Assembly (NCBI RefSeq): GCF_002796985.1
Contig: NZ_PEKX01000007.1
Span: forward strand, 248,001 to 312,000
Reading direction: 5' to 3'
DNA length: 64,000 nucleotides
DNA from: Pseudomonas sp.
GTDB taxonomy: Bacteria; Pseudomonadota; Gammaproteobacteria; Pseudomonadales; Pseudomonadaceae
The notes under the pieces are model-generated. The model saw only the letters and a program-made list of their open reading frames with translations, did not search any database and was not told the origin of the DNA. Both the position numbers and the translations under genes were made by a program. Positions 16,394 through 23,520 of this stretch are shown here, piece after piece (the stretch's first letter is position 1; every line of letters starts with the position of its first letter).

Positions 16394-16408
16394 TGTATTC
16401 CTTTGTAT
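16394..16408 (+). promoter_or_regulatory. Regulator site A upstream of hvfA (TGTAT-N5-TGTAT)
   Basis: TGTATTCCTTTGTATCT: two TGTAT half-sites start ten bases apart, one helical turn, as OmpR-class regulators require. It is nearly identical to site C before the response-regulator gene (TGTATTCCACTGTATCT). A possible -10, CATACA, begins 25 bases after the site, so the repeat would abut the -35 position. Proposed binding site of the regulator encoded at 22200-22940. Confidence 0.6.
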
Positions 16409-16604
16409 CTGTCGCTCCCTGAGCGGACACACGCATACAAAAGCCTCCCGTTGCCGATACGCCCGCGATACATCGCCAAGGCGAAATAGCCCTACCCGAA
16501 CGACACGGCGCTTCGGGAGGGAATACCTCCAGCGCTGCGTTCCAGGGATTCGCCCTTGCGGCATGACCCGGCGCACCACGCGCCACAGCATCTGGAGAAG
16601 CACC

Positions 16605-17120
16605 ATGACCCGTACCTCGAAAACCCAGCTTGGCCTGCTCGCTGTCGCCCTGGCCGGTGGCCTGAACCTGGCGTCCTCCGCCTTCGCCGTCGAAGCCCTG
16701 CCGCAGGGTTACCAATTGGCCTCCGCCGCCAAGGCCGGGGAGGGCAAGTGTGGCGAGGGCAAATGCGGCGCCGCCAAAGAGGCCAAGGCCAACCAGGGCG
16801 AAGGCAAATGCGGCGAAGGCAAATGTGGTGCCGACGGCGCCCAGGCCAAGGCCTCCGGCGCCGAGGGCAAGTGTGGTGAAGGCAAGTGCGGCGACGCCTC
16901 CTTCGCCCGCACCGATGCCGACCACGATGGCCGCGTCTCCCGCACCGAACTGCTGGCCGTGGCGCCCAAGGCCAGCGCCGAGTTCGACGCCATCGACGCC
17001 AACCACGACGGCTACCTCTCTGAGGCCGAGGTCTTTCAGTTCCGCAAGAACCAGTTCGACGCCAACGGCAAGCCGTTCCCGTCCGACCTGTACAGCAAGC
17101 TGAGCCAGGCCAGGAACTGA
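16605..17120 (+). CDS. hvfA: HvfA-like RiPP metallophore precursor fused to two EF-hands
   Basis: A 171-residue exported precursor. Residues 1-28 form a signal peptide (ending SSAFA). Three EGKCGEGKCG units lie at 46-55, 66-75 and 87-96, giving six Cys (49, 54, 69, 74, 90, 95) in the EGKCG context that MNIO enzymes convert to thiooxazole or oxazolone/thioamide groups in HvfA/bufferin-type peptides. Two full EF-hand loops follow, DADHDGRVSRTE (104-115) and DANHDGYLSEAE (131-142), each with canonical calcium-ligand positions. It heads the hvfABC run. The start at 16605 follows GGAG; the ATG 14 codons upstream lacks a ribosome site. Periplasmic copper sequestration is inferred from the family. 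Confidence 0.85.
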   Translation: MTRTSKTQLGLLAVALAGGLNLASSAFAVEALPQGYQLASAAKAGEGKCGEGKCGAAKEAKANQGEGKCGEGKCGADGAQAKASGAEGKCGEGKCGDASFARTDADHDGRVSRTELLAVAPKASAEFDAIDANHDGYLSEAEVFQFRKNQFDANGKPFPSDLYSKLSQARN

Positions 17121-17181
17121 GCCAAGCCGCTACCTCCCCGCGCCATTGGCCGGGGAGGGCACCTCGCCCAAGGAGACCGCC

Positions 17182-18027
17182 ATGAGCCCTGCCATTCCCC
17201 TGCAAGGAGCCGGCCTCGGCCTGCGCCGCGCGATGTTGCCCGACCTGCTGACCCTCGACGACCGCGCCGTGGACTTCCTCGAAGTCGCCCCGGACAACTG
17301 GATCGGCGTTGGCGGTAGCTACGGCGAAGGGCTGGCCCGCCTGGCCGAGCGCTTCCCGCTGTCCTGCCACGGCCTGTCGCTGTCGCTGGGCGGCCCGGAG
17401 CCGCTGGACCACATATTCCTCGGCCGCGTCCGCGCGTTCCTCGACCAGCACAACGTGCCGCTGTTCAGCGAGCACCTGAGCTACTGCTCCGACGAAGGCC
17501 ATCTCTACGACCTGATTCCCATGCCCTTCACCGACGAGGCCGTGCGCCACATCGCCAGCCGCATCCGTGAAGTGCAGGACCTCCTCGGCCGGCGCATCGC
17601 TGTGGAAAACATCTCCTACTACGCCGCGCCCTACCAGGCGCTGAGCGAGATCGACTTTCTCCGCGCCGTGCTCAGCGAGGCCGACTGCGACTTGTTGCTG
17701 GACGTCAACAACCTCTACGTCAACGCCCACAACCACGGCTACGCCGCCGCCGGCTTCCTGGCCCGCGTACCGGCCGAGCGCGTCGTCTGCCTGCACGTCG
17801 CCGGCCACTACGACGAAGCGCCGGAGCTGAAGATCGACACCCACGGCGCCGCCGTGAGGGATGACGTCTGGAACCTGCTGGCCAGCGCCTACCAGCACCT
17901 GGGCAGCGTCCCGACGTTGCTGGAGCGCGACTTCAATCTGCCGCCGCTGGCCGAACTGCTCGGCGAGGTGGACACCATCCGCAGCCTGCAAGCGAGCGCG
18001 CGCCAACCGGAGGTGCGTCATGGCTGA
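17182..18027 (+). CDS. hvfB: MNIO-type (DUF692) RiPP maturase
   Basis: A 281-residue TIM-barrel protein of the DUF692/MNIO family, multinuclear non-haem iron oxidases that modify Cys residues of precursor peptides. The ATG at 17182 follows AAGGAG. Metal-ligand and family motifs are intact: FLEVAPDNW near residue 28, CHGLSLSLGG near 72, FSEHLSYC near 96, VENISYY, LLLDVNNLYVNAHNHG near 172, LHVAGHYDE near 204, and IDTHG near 218. Next to an EGKCG precursor and a DUF2063 gene this is the HvfB/BufB-type modifying enzyme. The stop overlaps the partner gene by eight bases. Confidence 0.9.
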   Translation: MSPAIPLQGAGLGLRRAMLPDLLTLDDRAVDFLEVAPDNWIGVGGSYGEGLARLAERFPLSCHGLSLSLGGPEPLDHIFLGRVRAFLDQHNVPLFSEHLSYCSDEGHLYDLIPMPFTDEAVRHIASRIREVQDLLGRRIAVENISYYAAPYQALSEIDFLRAVLSEADCDLLLDVNNLYVNAHNHGYAAAGFLARVPAERVVCLHVAGHYDEAPELKIDTHGAAVRDDVWNLLASAYQHLGSVPTLLERDFNLPPLAELLGEVDTIRSLQASARQPEVRHG

Positions 18028-18793
18028 GACCCTGCGCGAACAGCAATTGCGCATGACCCGCTACATCCGCGACCCGCAAGCCAACGAGCCGCCGCCCGGC
18101 ATCGACGCGCGGCGCCTGGCGGTGTACCGGCAACTGTTCTTCGGCAACCTGCAAGCGTTGCTCGCCGGCAACTTCCCGGTGCTGCACGCCAGCCTGCCGC
18201 GCGAACAGTGGCAGGCGCTGACCGAGGACTTCTATGCCGGCTTCCGCTGCCAGACGCCGCTGTTCACCGAGGTGGCCGGCGAGTTCGTCGAATACCTGGA
18301 TGGCCGCAGCGAGCAGCCCGGCTGGGTCGCCGAACTGGCGCACTACGAATGGATCGAAACAGCGCTGCTGCTCAGCGACAAACGTGAGCCGGCCCATGAT
18401 CCGGACGGTGACCTGCTCGACGGCGTGCCACTACTCTCCAGTCTCGCCGCGCCGCTGGCCTATGCCTGGCCGGTCAGCCACCTCGGCCCTGAGCACATCC
18501 CGCTGCAAGCTCCGGCCGAGCCGACCCTGCTGCTGGCCCGTCGGGGTAGTGACCTGAAGGTGTACTTCTCGCGCCTGGCACCGCTGGCCCATGCTCTGCT
18601 GGTGTCGCTGCAACAGTGGCAGCTCACCGGTCGCCAACACCTCAAGGCGCTGGCGGAAATCGCCGGCGTCGAACCGGACGCCATCGAAGGGCAGGGCATT
18701 GCCCTGCTGCGCAGCCTGAAAGAACAAGGCGTGGTGCTCGGCACCCGCCCCAATTGCACCACTCCCCGCCGTCCCCCATTGGCTCGCCCCTGA
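18020..18793 (+). CDS. hvfC: DUF2063 RiPP maturation partner protein
   Basis: A 257-residue protein that starts at the ATG at 18020 inside the end of hvfB; a longer upstream reading frame lies over hvfB and is discarded. The N-terminal DUF2063 domain (about residues 5-95, with YRQLFFGNLQALLAGNFPVL and FYAGFRCQTPLFTEVAGEFV) presents precursor to the MNIO enzyme in characterised systems (MbnC, HvfC, BufC). The C-terminal winged-helix-like part ends with PDAIEGQGIALLRSLKEQGVVLGT. Overlap with hvfB suggests a stoichiometric heterodimer. It is cytoplasmic and shows no damage. Confidence 0.9.
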   Translation: MAETLREQQLRMTRYIRDPQANEPPPGIDARRLAVYRQLFFGNLQALLAGNFPVLHASLPREQWQALTEDFYAGFRCQTPLFTEVAGEFVEYLDGRSEQPGWVAELAHYEWIETALLLSDKREPAHDPDGDLLDGVPLLSSLAAPLAYAWPVSHLGPEHIPLQAPAEPTLLLARRGSDLKVYFSRLAPLAHALLVSLQQWQLTGRQHLKALAEIAGVEPDAIEGQGIALLRSLKEQGVVLGTRPNCTTPRRPPLARP

Positions 18794-18805
18794 GGGAGAA
18801 GCGTC

Positions 18806-19069
18806 ATGCCCGATACCCTGGCAACCGTGATCTACACCGCCCATACCCATACCCATACCAGCGGCGGCCGCGACGGCCGCGGCCAGACCACCTATGTCTT
18901 TCTGGGCAACACCGCCGACGGCGGCTTCGTACTGGCCGCCCAGCTCACCGCGCACCTGCCGGGATTGGAGGCAGAGGACAAGGCGAAGCTGGTCGATGAA
19001 GCCCATCAGATCTGCCCGTATTCCAAGGCATCGCGCGGCAATATCGAGGTTGGGTTCGTTATTCCCTGA
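18806..19069 (+). CDS. Shortened Ohr-like protein with a His-Thr repeat
   Basis: An 87-residue protein 12 bp after hvfC. Its N-terminus (VIYTAHTHTHTSGGRDGRG) and C-terminus (LPGLEAEDKAKLVDEAHQI, then CPYSKASRGNIEV) match the two ends of Ohr organic-hydroperoxide reductases (about 140 residues), but the middle, including the peroxidatic Cys region, is absent. The resolving-type Cys in ICPYS remains (about residue 70). The Ala-Thr alternation usual before GGRDGR has become His-Thr-His-Thr-His-Thr, made by a repeated CCCATA in the DNA. Without the peroxidatic Cys it cannot be a normal Ohr. A metal-binding or carrier role beside hvfABC is my inference. Confidence 0.7.
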   Translation: MPDTLATVIYTAHTHTHTSGGRDGRGQTTYVFLGNTADGGFVLAAQLTAHLPGLEAEDKAKLVDEAHQICPYSKASRGNIEVGFVIP

Positions 19070-19091
19070 CTGATCCTTCGTCCACAGCGCA

Positions 19092-19130
19092 GCCCGTGCA
19101 CCTTCATCGGTGTGCGGGCTTTTGCTTTTT
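19092..19130 (+). terminator. Rho-independent terminator of the hvf operon
   Basis: An 11-bp stem (GCCCGTGCACC/GGTGTGCGGGC, two G-T pairs) is followed by TTTTGCTTTTTG, 22 bases after the Ohr-like gene. It marks the end of hvfA-hvfB-hvfC-Ohr-like as one unit. Confidence 0.8.
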
Positions 19131-19207
19131 GTAGGAGCGAGCTTGCTCGCGAACCCGCCCCGCTTCGGAGTCGTCGGTGAATCCGTTCGCGAGCAAGCTC
19201 GCTCCTA
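19131..19207. repeat. Paired inverted REP element
   Basis: Two facing REP units (GTAGGAGCGAGCTTGCTCGC and its inverse) directly abut the hvf terminator T-run. The same family occurs at 6333-6407 and 16286-16368, so the hvf operon is bracketed by two such pairs. Confidence 0.85.
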
Positions 19208-19241
19208 CAGTTTTGGCCCATCTCGGTTGTCTGGATCGAAC

Positions 19242-19354
19242 CCGTAGGGCGAATAACGCCACAGGCGTTATCCGCCATCCATTTCACATTCACAATGAAT
19301 GCGCCGGCCGATGTATCGGTGGTGGATAACCGCGCACGGTTATGCACCCTACGG
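19242..19354. repeat. Inverted repeat with CCGTAGGG ends
   Basis: CCGTAGGGCGAATAACGCC at the left is mirrored by GGTTATGCACCCTACGG at the right, with an inner ATAACGCC/GGCGTTAT hairpin. It is a second intergenic repeat family, distinct from the REP units. I see no gene in the 19208-19465 interval. Confidence 0.65.
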
Positions 19355-19465
19355 CTACATAGCTCGCCGACGTCCTGCATATTCATACGCTGCGTCTTCA
19401 TTGACCTTCCCAAGGCCAGTCCGTGCCGTTGCTCAGCCGCTCCACAGAGCGTTCCCGCAGACAAA

Positions 19466-19495
19466 CAAAAACGCCCTCTCCAAAGGAGAGGGCGT
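19466..19495 (-). terminator. Rho-independent terminator of the DoxX gene
   Basis: An 11-bp stem (ACGCCCTCTCC/GGAGAGGGCGT) with an AAA loop, followed on the minus strand by TTTTTG. It lies 31 bases past the DoxX stop. Confidence 0.85.
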
Positions 19496-19525
19496 CGCTG
19501 GTAAATCAGACGAATCGCTAGCTGA

Positions 19526-20041
19526 TCAGACTGTCCGCGAAGCGCCCAGGAAGCGCCCCACCAGCCCATCCACACTCAGTGCTCCCGCCCCCTTCAACAC
19601 CAGCGGCACCAACGCCACCAGGTAGATCAGCGGCAGTTTGTAGTTGCCAAAACCATGGTCGGTGATCGAGTAGCCCTGGGCCAGTTCCGCCAGGCTCGAC
19701 CACTGCGCCGGCCAGTGCACCGCAGCGATGGCGACGAGGGTCACGACGATCAGCGAGGCCGAGGCGAAGCGGGTGGCCAGCCCCAGGAGCAGCAACACCG
19801 GCGCGATCAGCTCGGCCCACATCGACACCTGCCAGTCGAAGCCGGCGGAGAAGTGGTTGAAGGGGAAGGGGAAGCTGGCGTGGATCTGTTCGAACCAGTT
19901 GTCGCCGTGCCATTTCTCCAGGCCCGATTCGAAGAACTCCCAGGCCAGGAACAGCCGTAACGGAATGTCCCAGCCCCAGGTGGCGAGGCGGTCGAGTTGC
20001 TCGAAAGCGGCTTTGATCGGGTTCAGGGTCAGCAGGGTCAT
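19526..20041 (-). CDS. DoxX family membrane protein (HvfX-like)
   Basis: A 171-residue inner-membrane protein with four hydrophobic segments, of the DoxX family. The ATG at 20041 follows GAGGTG. DIPLRLFLAWEFFESGLEKW at the N-terminus and WAELIAPVLLLLGLATRFAS are family features. DoxX proteins are regular companions of EGKCG-type RiPP clusters (named HvfX or BufD in such loci) and are thought to help maturation or copper handling at the membrane. Here the gene is on the opposite strand, convergent with hvfABC, and probably cotranscribed with the ferric-reductase-like gene 94 bp upstream. Confidence 0.85.
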   Translation of the reverse strand: MTLLTLNPIKAAFEQLDRLATWGWDIPLRLFLAWEFFESGLEKWHGDNWFEQIHASFPFPFNHFSAGFDWQVSMWAELIAPVLLLLGLATRFASASLIVVTLVAIAAVHWPAQWSSLAELAQGYSITDHGFGNYKLPLIYLVALVPLVLKGAGALSVDGLVGRFLGASRTV

Positions 20042-20135
20042 GGTGCACCTCGTGGGTAATGTTGTGGGCAATTGGTCGTGGGCAAGGCGGGGGCGGCCGG
20101 GCGATGGCTTGGCCCCGCGGCGGAGGAGCTCGATA

Positions 20136-20774
20136 TCAGGCGTTCGGTAGCGCGGGGCGTGCGCTACGGCGCAGGTGCGCGGCCAGCTTGGCGATGAGCT
20201 TGAAGACGATGGCGCTGAAGATCAGGCCGAAGCCCAGCGGGTACCAGGAGCCCATCGGCAGGCGCTTGTAGAACGACAGGAAGAACACCCCGGCGATCAC
20301 CCAGGTGCCGGTGCTGTGCAGGCCCTTCCAGAGGCGGGCGCCGAGCAGCTTCACCGCGTAGGAGAAGGAGGTGATGGTCAGCAGGATGATGAACAGGTAA
20401 CCGACCGAGCCGGGAATATTCGCGGCGGCGCTGCGGCCGTGCCAGAAGGTCTCGGGGAAGAACTTTACGTAGAGGATGATCAGCACCGCGTGCACGGCAT
20501 GGGAAAAGGCAAAAGCCAGGCCGAGGAAGCGTCGCTCACGCAGCAGGCCACGGGTGAGGTCGCTCGGCACCAGCGCTGCCAGGGACGAGGCGAGGAAAGT
20601 GGCGAGGAACAGCGCGAAGGAGGTGCGGGCGGTGACGCGGATCGAACTGCGCAGCGCTTCCACCCATTGCGGCTGGGCCCACAGGGCCAGCGCGGCGGCG
20701 ATCAGTACCAGCAGCGACAACAGGGAAAACAGGCGCCAGCCATGCAGGCGGGCAGGTTCGGCGGGACGATTCAT
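20136..20774 (-). CDS. Ferric-reductase-like haem membrane protein
   Basis: A 212-residue integral membrane protein with about six hydrophobic helices, related to the ferric-reductase-like transmembrane domain (MsrQ/YedZ type). The start at 20774 follows AAGGAG at good spacing. Paired His in FAFSHAVHAVL (about residues 91-94), with a further His in the later helix segment (KGLHSTGTWVI), are candidate haem b ligands. It could pass electrons to periplasmic partners or reduce metal. It follows regulator site B and precedes the DoxX gene, so I place it in the same regulon as hvfABC. Confidence 0.75.
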   Translation of the reverse strand: MNRPAEPARLHGWRLFSLLSLLVLIAAALALWAQPQWVEALRSSIRVTARTSFALFLATFLASSLAALVPSDLTRGLLRERRFLGLAFAFSHAVHAVLIILYVKFFPETFWHGRSAAANIPGSVGYLFIILLTITSFSYAVKLLGARLWKGLHSTGTWVIAGVFFLSFYKRLPMGSWYPLGFGLIFSAIVFKLIAKLAAHLRRSARPALPNA

Positions 20775-20876
20775 GGCGGGCTCCTTTGGGGAACGCGGCG
20801 GGCGGCGTGCCGCCGCTGTTCGTGGAGCCATCTTGTCGACGGGCCTTATCCCGGATGTGTCCGGGGAAGGCCGTCT

Positions 20877-20891
20877 TGTATCTCTCTGTAC
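20877..20891 (-). promoter_or_regulatory. Regulator site B upstream of the ferric-reductase-like gene (TGTAT-N5-TGTAC)
   Basis: TGTATCTCTCTGTAC repeats the ten-base spacing of sites A and C with one mismatch in the second half-site. It lies 103 bp before the start at 20774 and touches the 3' end of the sensor kinase gene. On the minus strand a possible -10, GATAAG (20850-20845), follows after 26 bases, a geometry close to that at the other two sites. Confidence 0.5.
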
Positions 20892-20892
20892 A

Positions 20893-22203
20893 TTATCGGG
20901 CGGGCGGCAGTTCCAGCTGCACGCACAGCCCGCCGCTGGCGCGGTTGGACAGGGTCAACGTACCGCCCAGTGCCTGGCTCAGCTGCTGGGCGATCGCCAG
21001 CCCCAGGCCGGTGCCGCCGGTGCTGCGGTTGCGCGAGCTTTCCACCCGGTAGAAGGGTTTCACCACTTCGCTCAGCTCATCCTCCGGAATGCCCGGGCCG
21101 TCGTCGAGCACACGAATATACACAGCGCCCCGGGCATCGCGCTCGACTTCCACCTGGGCGGAACCGCCGAATTTCAGGGCGTTGTCCACCAGGTTGGTGA
21201 GCACCCGGCGCAGCGCGTGGGGGCGGGTTTCCAGCACGGCGTTGCTATTGCCGTGCAGCTCCACGGCCTGGCCGCTGTCCTGGTAGTCGAGAACGAGGCT
21301 GTCGAGGAAGGCGTCGAGGTTGACCTTCACCGCCGCCTCGCTGGCGCCGTCCATGCTGCGCGCGTAGGCCACGCCTTCTCGGACCAGGTGCTGCATCTCC
21401 TCCAGGTCGTTCCACAGGCGTTCGCGCTCGGGCGAGTCGTCCATCTGCTCGACGCGCAGCTTCATCCGCGTGATGGGCGTCTGCAGGTCATGGGAGATGG
21501 CGGCGAGCAGTTGCATGCGCTCCTTGAGGTAGGAGCCGATACGCCCCTGCAGCGCGTTGAAGGCGCGGGCGGCGTAGATAACTTCGCTGGGGCCGCGCTC
21601 GTCCAGTTCTGGCGCCGGGGCATCCGGGTCGAGATGGTCGACGGCTTCGGCCAGTTGCGTCAGCGGGCGAATCGCCAGGCGCACGGCGATCCAGGTGCAG
21701 AACAGCAGCAGCGCCAGTTGCACGATCAGCACCCAGGGCAACCATTGCGCCACGGGCACGCCCTTGGGCGTTACGTCGATGGTCAGCGGGCTGCCGTCCT
21801 TGAGTTTAAGGTGCACCTGGAAGTGCGGGATGGCACCGGGAATAGTCTCGAAGCGCAGTGGGTAGCGCGGCCCGACGACATCGGCGATAGACATGGCGGC
21901 CATCGGCGCCTGCGCCATGTTCATCGGCTCGCCGGGCTGGCCTTCACTGAGCAGGTAGCGGTAATTGGGCCGTTGCACCATGGGCAGCCAGGCTTCGCGC
22001 TCATCTTTGGGCATGCGGTCGAGCAGGGCGACGGCGGTGCTGACGTCGGTCTCCAGGTTGCCCAGCATCATGTTGCGCGCGCTCTGGTAGCGCTCGTAGA
22101 ACTGCGAGCAGAACGACAGGCTGTAGGCGAACACCAACCCGGCGAGGAAGATCAGCGCCAGGCGCGCGGCCAGCGTGCGTGGCCAGTGCAGGACGGATTT
22201 CAT
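20893..22203 (-). CDS. Sensor histidine kinase, EnvZ-like
   Basis: A 436-residue membrane kinase. There is one TM segment at about 12-32, a periplasmic region at about 33-153, a second TM at about 154-176, HAMP at about 177-230, the dimerisation helix with phospho-acceptor His238 in AAISHDLQTPITR, and a full HATPase domain (NLVDNALKFGG, DDGPGIPEDEL, GTGLGLAIAQQL). The periplasmic part contains a Met-rich stretch, EPMNMAQAPMAAM (92-104), which could be a soft-metal sensor; that is inference. Its start overlaps the response-regulator stop by four bases. It probably controls the hvf regulon. Confidence 0.9.
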   Translation of the reverse strand: MKSVLHWPRTLAARLALIFLAGLVFAYSLSFCSQFYERYQSARNMMLGNLETDVSTAVALLDRMPKDEREAWLPMVQRPNYRYLLSEGQPGEPMNMAQAPMAAMSIADVVGPRYPLRFETIPGAIPHFQVHLKLKDGSPLTIDVTPKGVPVAQWLPWVLIVQLALLLFCTWIAVRLAIRPLTQLAEAVDHLDPDAPAPELDERGPSEVIYAARAFNALQGRIGSYLKERMQLLAAISHDLQTPITRMKLRVEQMDDSPERERLWNDLEEMQHLVREGVAYARSMDGASEAAVKVNLDAFLDSLVLDYQDSGQAVELHGNSNAVLETRPHALRRVLTNLVDNALKFGGSAQVEVERDARGAVYIRVLDDGPGIPEDELSEVVKPFYRVESSRNRSTGGTGLGLAIAQQLSQALGGTLTLSNRASGGLCVQLELPPAR

Positions 22204-22940
22204 TCGTTGGGCTCGATCAATTCGACGGCCAGGGCGAAGACATAGCCCTCGCTGCGCACCGTCTTGATGTAGGCCGGCTCGCGGGCGTCATCCAGCAGGC
22301 GCTGGCGCAGGCGGCTGACCAGCAGGTCGATGGAGCGGTCGAAGATATCCGCCTCACGGCCCTGGGTGAGGTTCAGCAGTTGTTCGCGGCTGAGCACGCG
22401 CTGCGGGTGATCGACGAACACGCGCAGCAGGCGGTATTCGGCGCCGCTCAGGGCGACCAGGGTGCCGTCCTCGTCCAGCAGGTGGCGCGCGGTGGTGTCC
22501 AGCTTCCAGCGGCCGAAGCCGATCAGCCGGCTCGCCTCGCTGACCTGCAGGTTCGGCGGCAGCATGCGGGTACGGCGCAGCACGGCGTTGATCCGTGCCA
22601 GCAGTTCGCGGGCGGAGAAGGGCTTGGTGAGGTAATCGTCGGCGCCCATTTCCAGGCCGATGATGCGATCGGTCTCGTCGTTGCGCGCGGTGAGCATCAG
22701 CACCGGGGTGGACCTGTGCTTGCCCACGCGCAGCTCGCGGCACAGCTTCAGGCCGTCGTCGCCGGGCATCATGATGTCGAGGACGATCAGGTCGACCGAG
22801 TTGCCGTCGAGGAAGGCGCGCATCTGCCGACCGTCCGCCGCCAGGCTCACGCGCAGGCCGTTCTTCTTCAGGTAGTTGCCGACCAGCTCGCGGATCTCGC
22901 GGTCGTCGTCGACGATCAGTACGTGATCGACATGGTCCAT
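22200..22940 (-). CDS. OmpR/PhoB-class response regulator
   Basis: A 246-residue regulator. The receiver domain (about 5-120) has the acidic pair DDD (11-13), phospho-acceptor Asp55 (LIVLDIMMPG) and Lys in TKPFSA. The winged helix (about 140-240) has LSGAEYRLLRVFVDHP and VRSEGYVFA. A long in-frame extension upstream to 23948 is spurious; ATG 22940 follows GAGG. It is encoded just before its kinase and after site C, so autoregulation is likely. The direct-repeat sites at 16394, 20877 and 23009 have the spacing this class binds. The input signal is unknown; copper is the leading guess from context. Confidence 0.9.
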   Translation of the reverse strand: MDHVDHVLIVDDDREIRELVGNYLKKNGLRVSLAADGRQMRAFLDGNSVDLIVLDIMMPGDDGLKLCRELRVGKHRSTPVLMLTARNDETDRIIGLEMGADDYLTKPFSARELLARINAVLRRTRMLPPNLQVSEASRLIGFGRWKLDTTARHLLDEDGTLVALSGAEYRLLRVFVDHPQRVLSREQLLNLTQGREADIFDRSIDLLVSRLRQRLLDDAREPAYIKTVRSEGYVFALAVELIEPNE

Positions 22941-22973
22941 GCCGGTGCCTCGTTTGTGGTGGGTTGAAGCGAG

Positions 22974-22979
22974 TTTATA
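22974..22979 (-). promoter_or_regulatory. Candidate -10 element of the two-component operon
   Basis: TATAAA on the minus strand lies 34 bp before the regulator start. No good -35 hexamer is found 17 bases upstream, and site C ends six to seven bases before where the -35 would be. This fits an activator-dependent promoter. Confidence 0.4.
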
Positions 22980-23008
22980 GCGCCACGCTACGCTTGCCTG
23001 CCGCGCTT

Positions 23009-23023
23009 TGTATTCCACTGTAT
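23009..23023 (+). promoter_or_regulatory. Regulator site C between regulator and DUF2790 genes (TGTAT-N5-TGTAT)
   Basis: TGTATTCCACTGTATCT matches site A before hvfA at 15 of 17 positions. It lies in the divergent region between the response-regulator gene (start 22940) and the DUF2790-dipZ unit (start 23166), and could serve both. Confidence 0.6.
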
Positions 23024-23165
23024 CTACGGCCGCCGCCGATACCCGGCGCGGCAAACCCGGGCCTTGCGCGACACAAGCCCGATACCTCCTGAACGTGAAA
23101 TGGGCACCAACGGCGAGGCATACAGCCCTCGCCGGCCAAACCCGACACAGGACAGGAGAACCACC

Positions 23166-23438
23166 ATGAAAGCCATCCAGCTCGCCAACGCTTGCCTTTT
23201 CGCTGCCGTTGCCGCCTTCGCCAGCTTCGGCGCCCAGGCTGCCGACTCGCAACCCGCCGAGCAGTACCACTACGGCCAGAAACTGGACGTGAAGCGCGTC
23301 CTGGCCATCCACGAAGATAGCGCCTCGCCCTTCGACTGCGGCATCGTCAACGCGCGCATGGACTACCTGGATTCCAATGGCCAGCCGCACAGCCTGGCCT
23401 ATCGCAAGTTCGCCACCGACTGCAACGAAGGCGGCTGA
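23166..23438 (+). CDS. DUF2790 family small secreted protein
   Basis: A 90-residue protein with a cleavable signal peptide (MKAIQLANACLFAAVAAFAS, cleavage after AQA). The mature part of about 65 residues has the DUF2790 pattern YHYGQKLDVKRVLAIHE, then CGIVNARMDYLDSNGQ and a final Cys in FATDCNEGG, so one disulfide is possible. The family is largely confined to pseudomonads and its function is unknown; several members lie beside metal-responsive two-component systems. The start follows GGACAGGAG. It is divergent from the regulator and 82 bp before dipZ, which makes it a likely regulon member. Confidence 0.8.
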   Translation: MKAIQLANACLFAAVAAFASFGAQAADSQPAEQYHYGQKLDVKRVLAIHEDSASPFDCGIVNARMDYLDSNGQPHSLAYRKFATDCNEGG

Positions 23439-23520
23439 TTCCCCTTGGCCCCGGCCAAGGACGGCCGCGGCGTTTATCCCCAGCGTGACCCCCACGGGCC
23501 GATGGCCCATCGAGGTGCCC

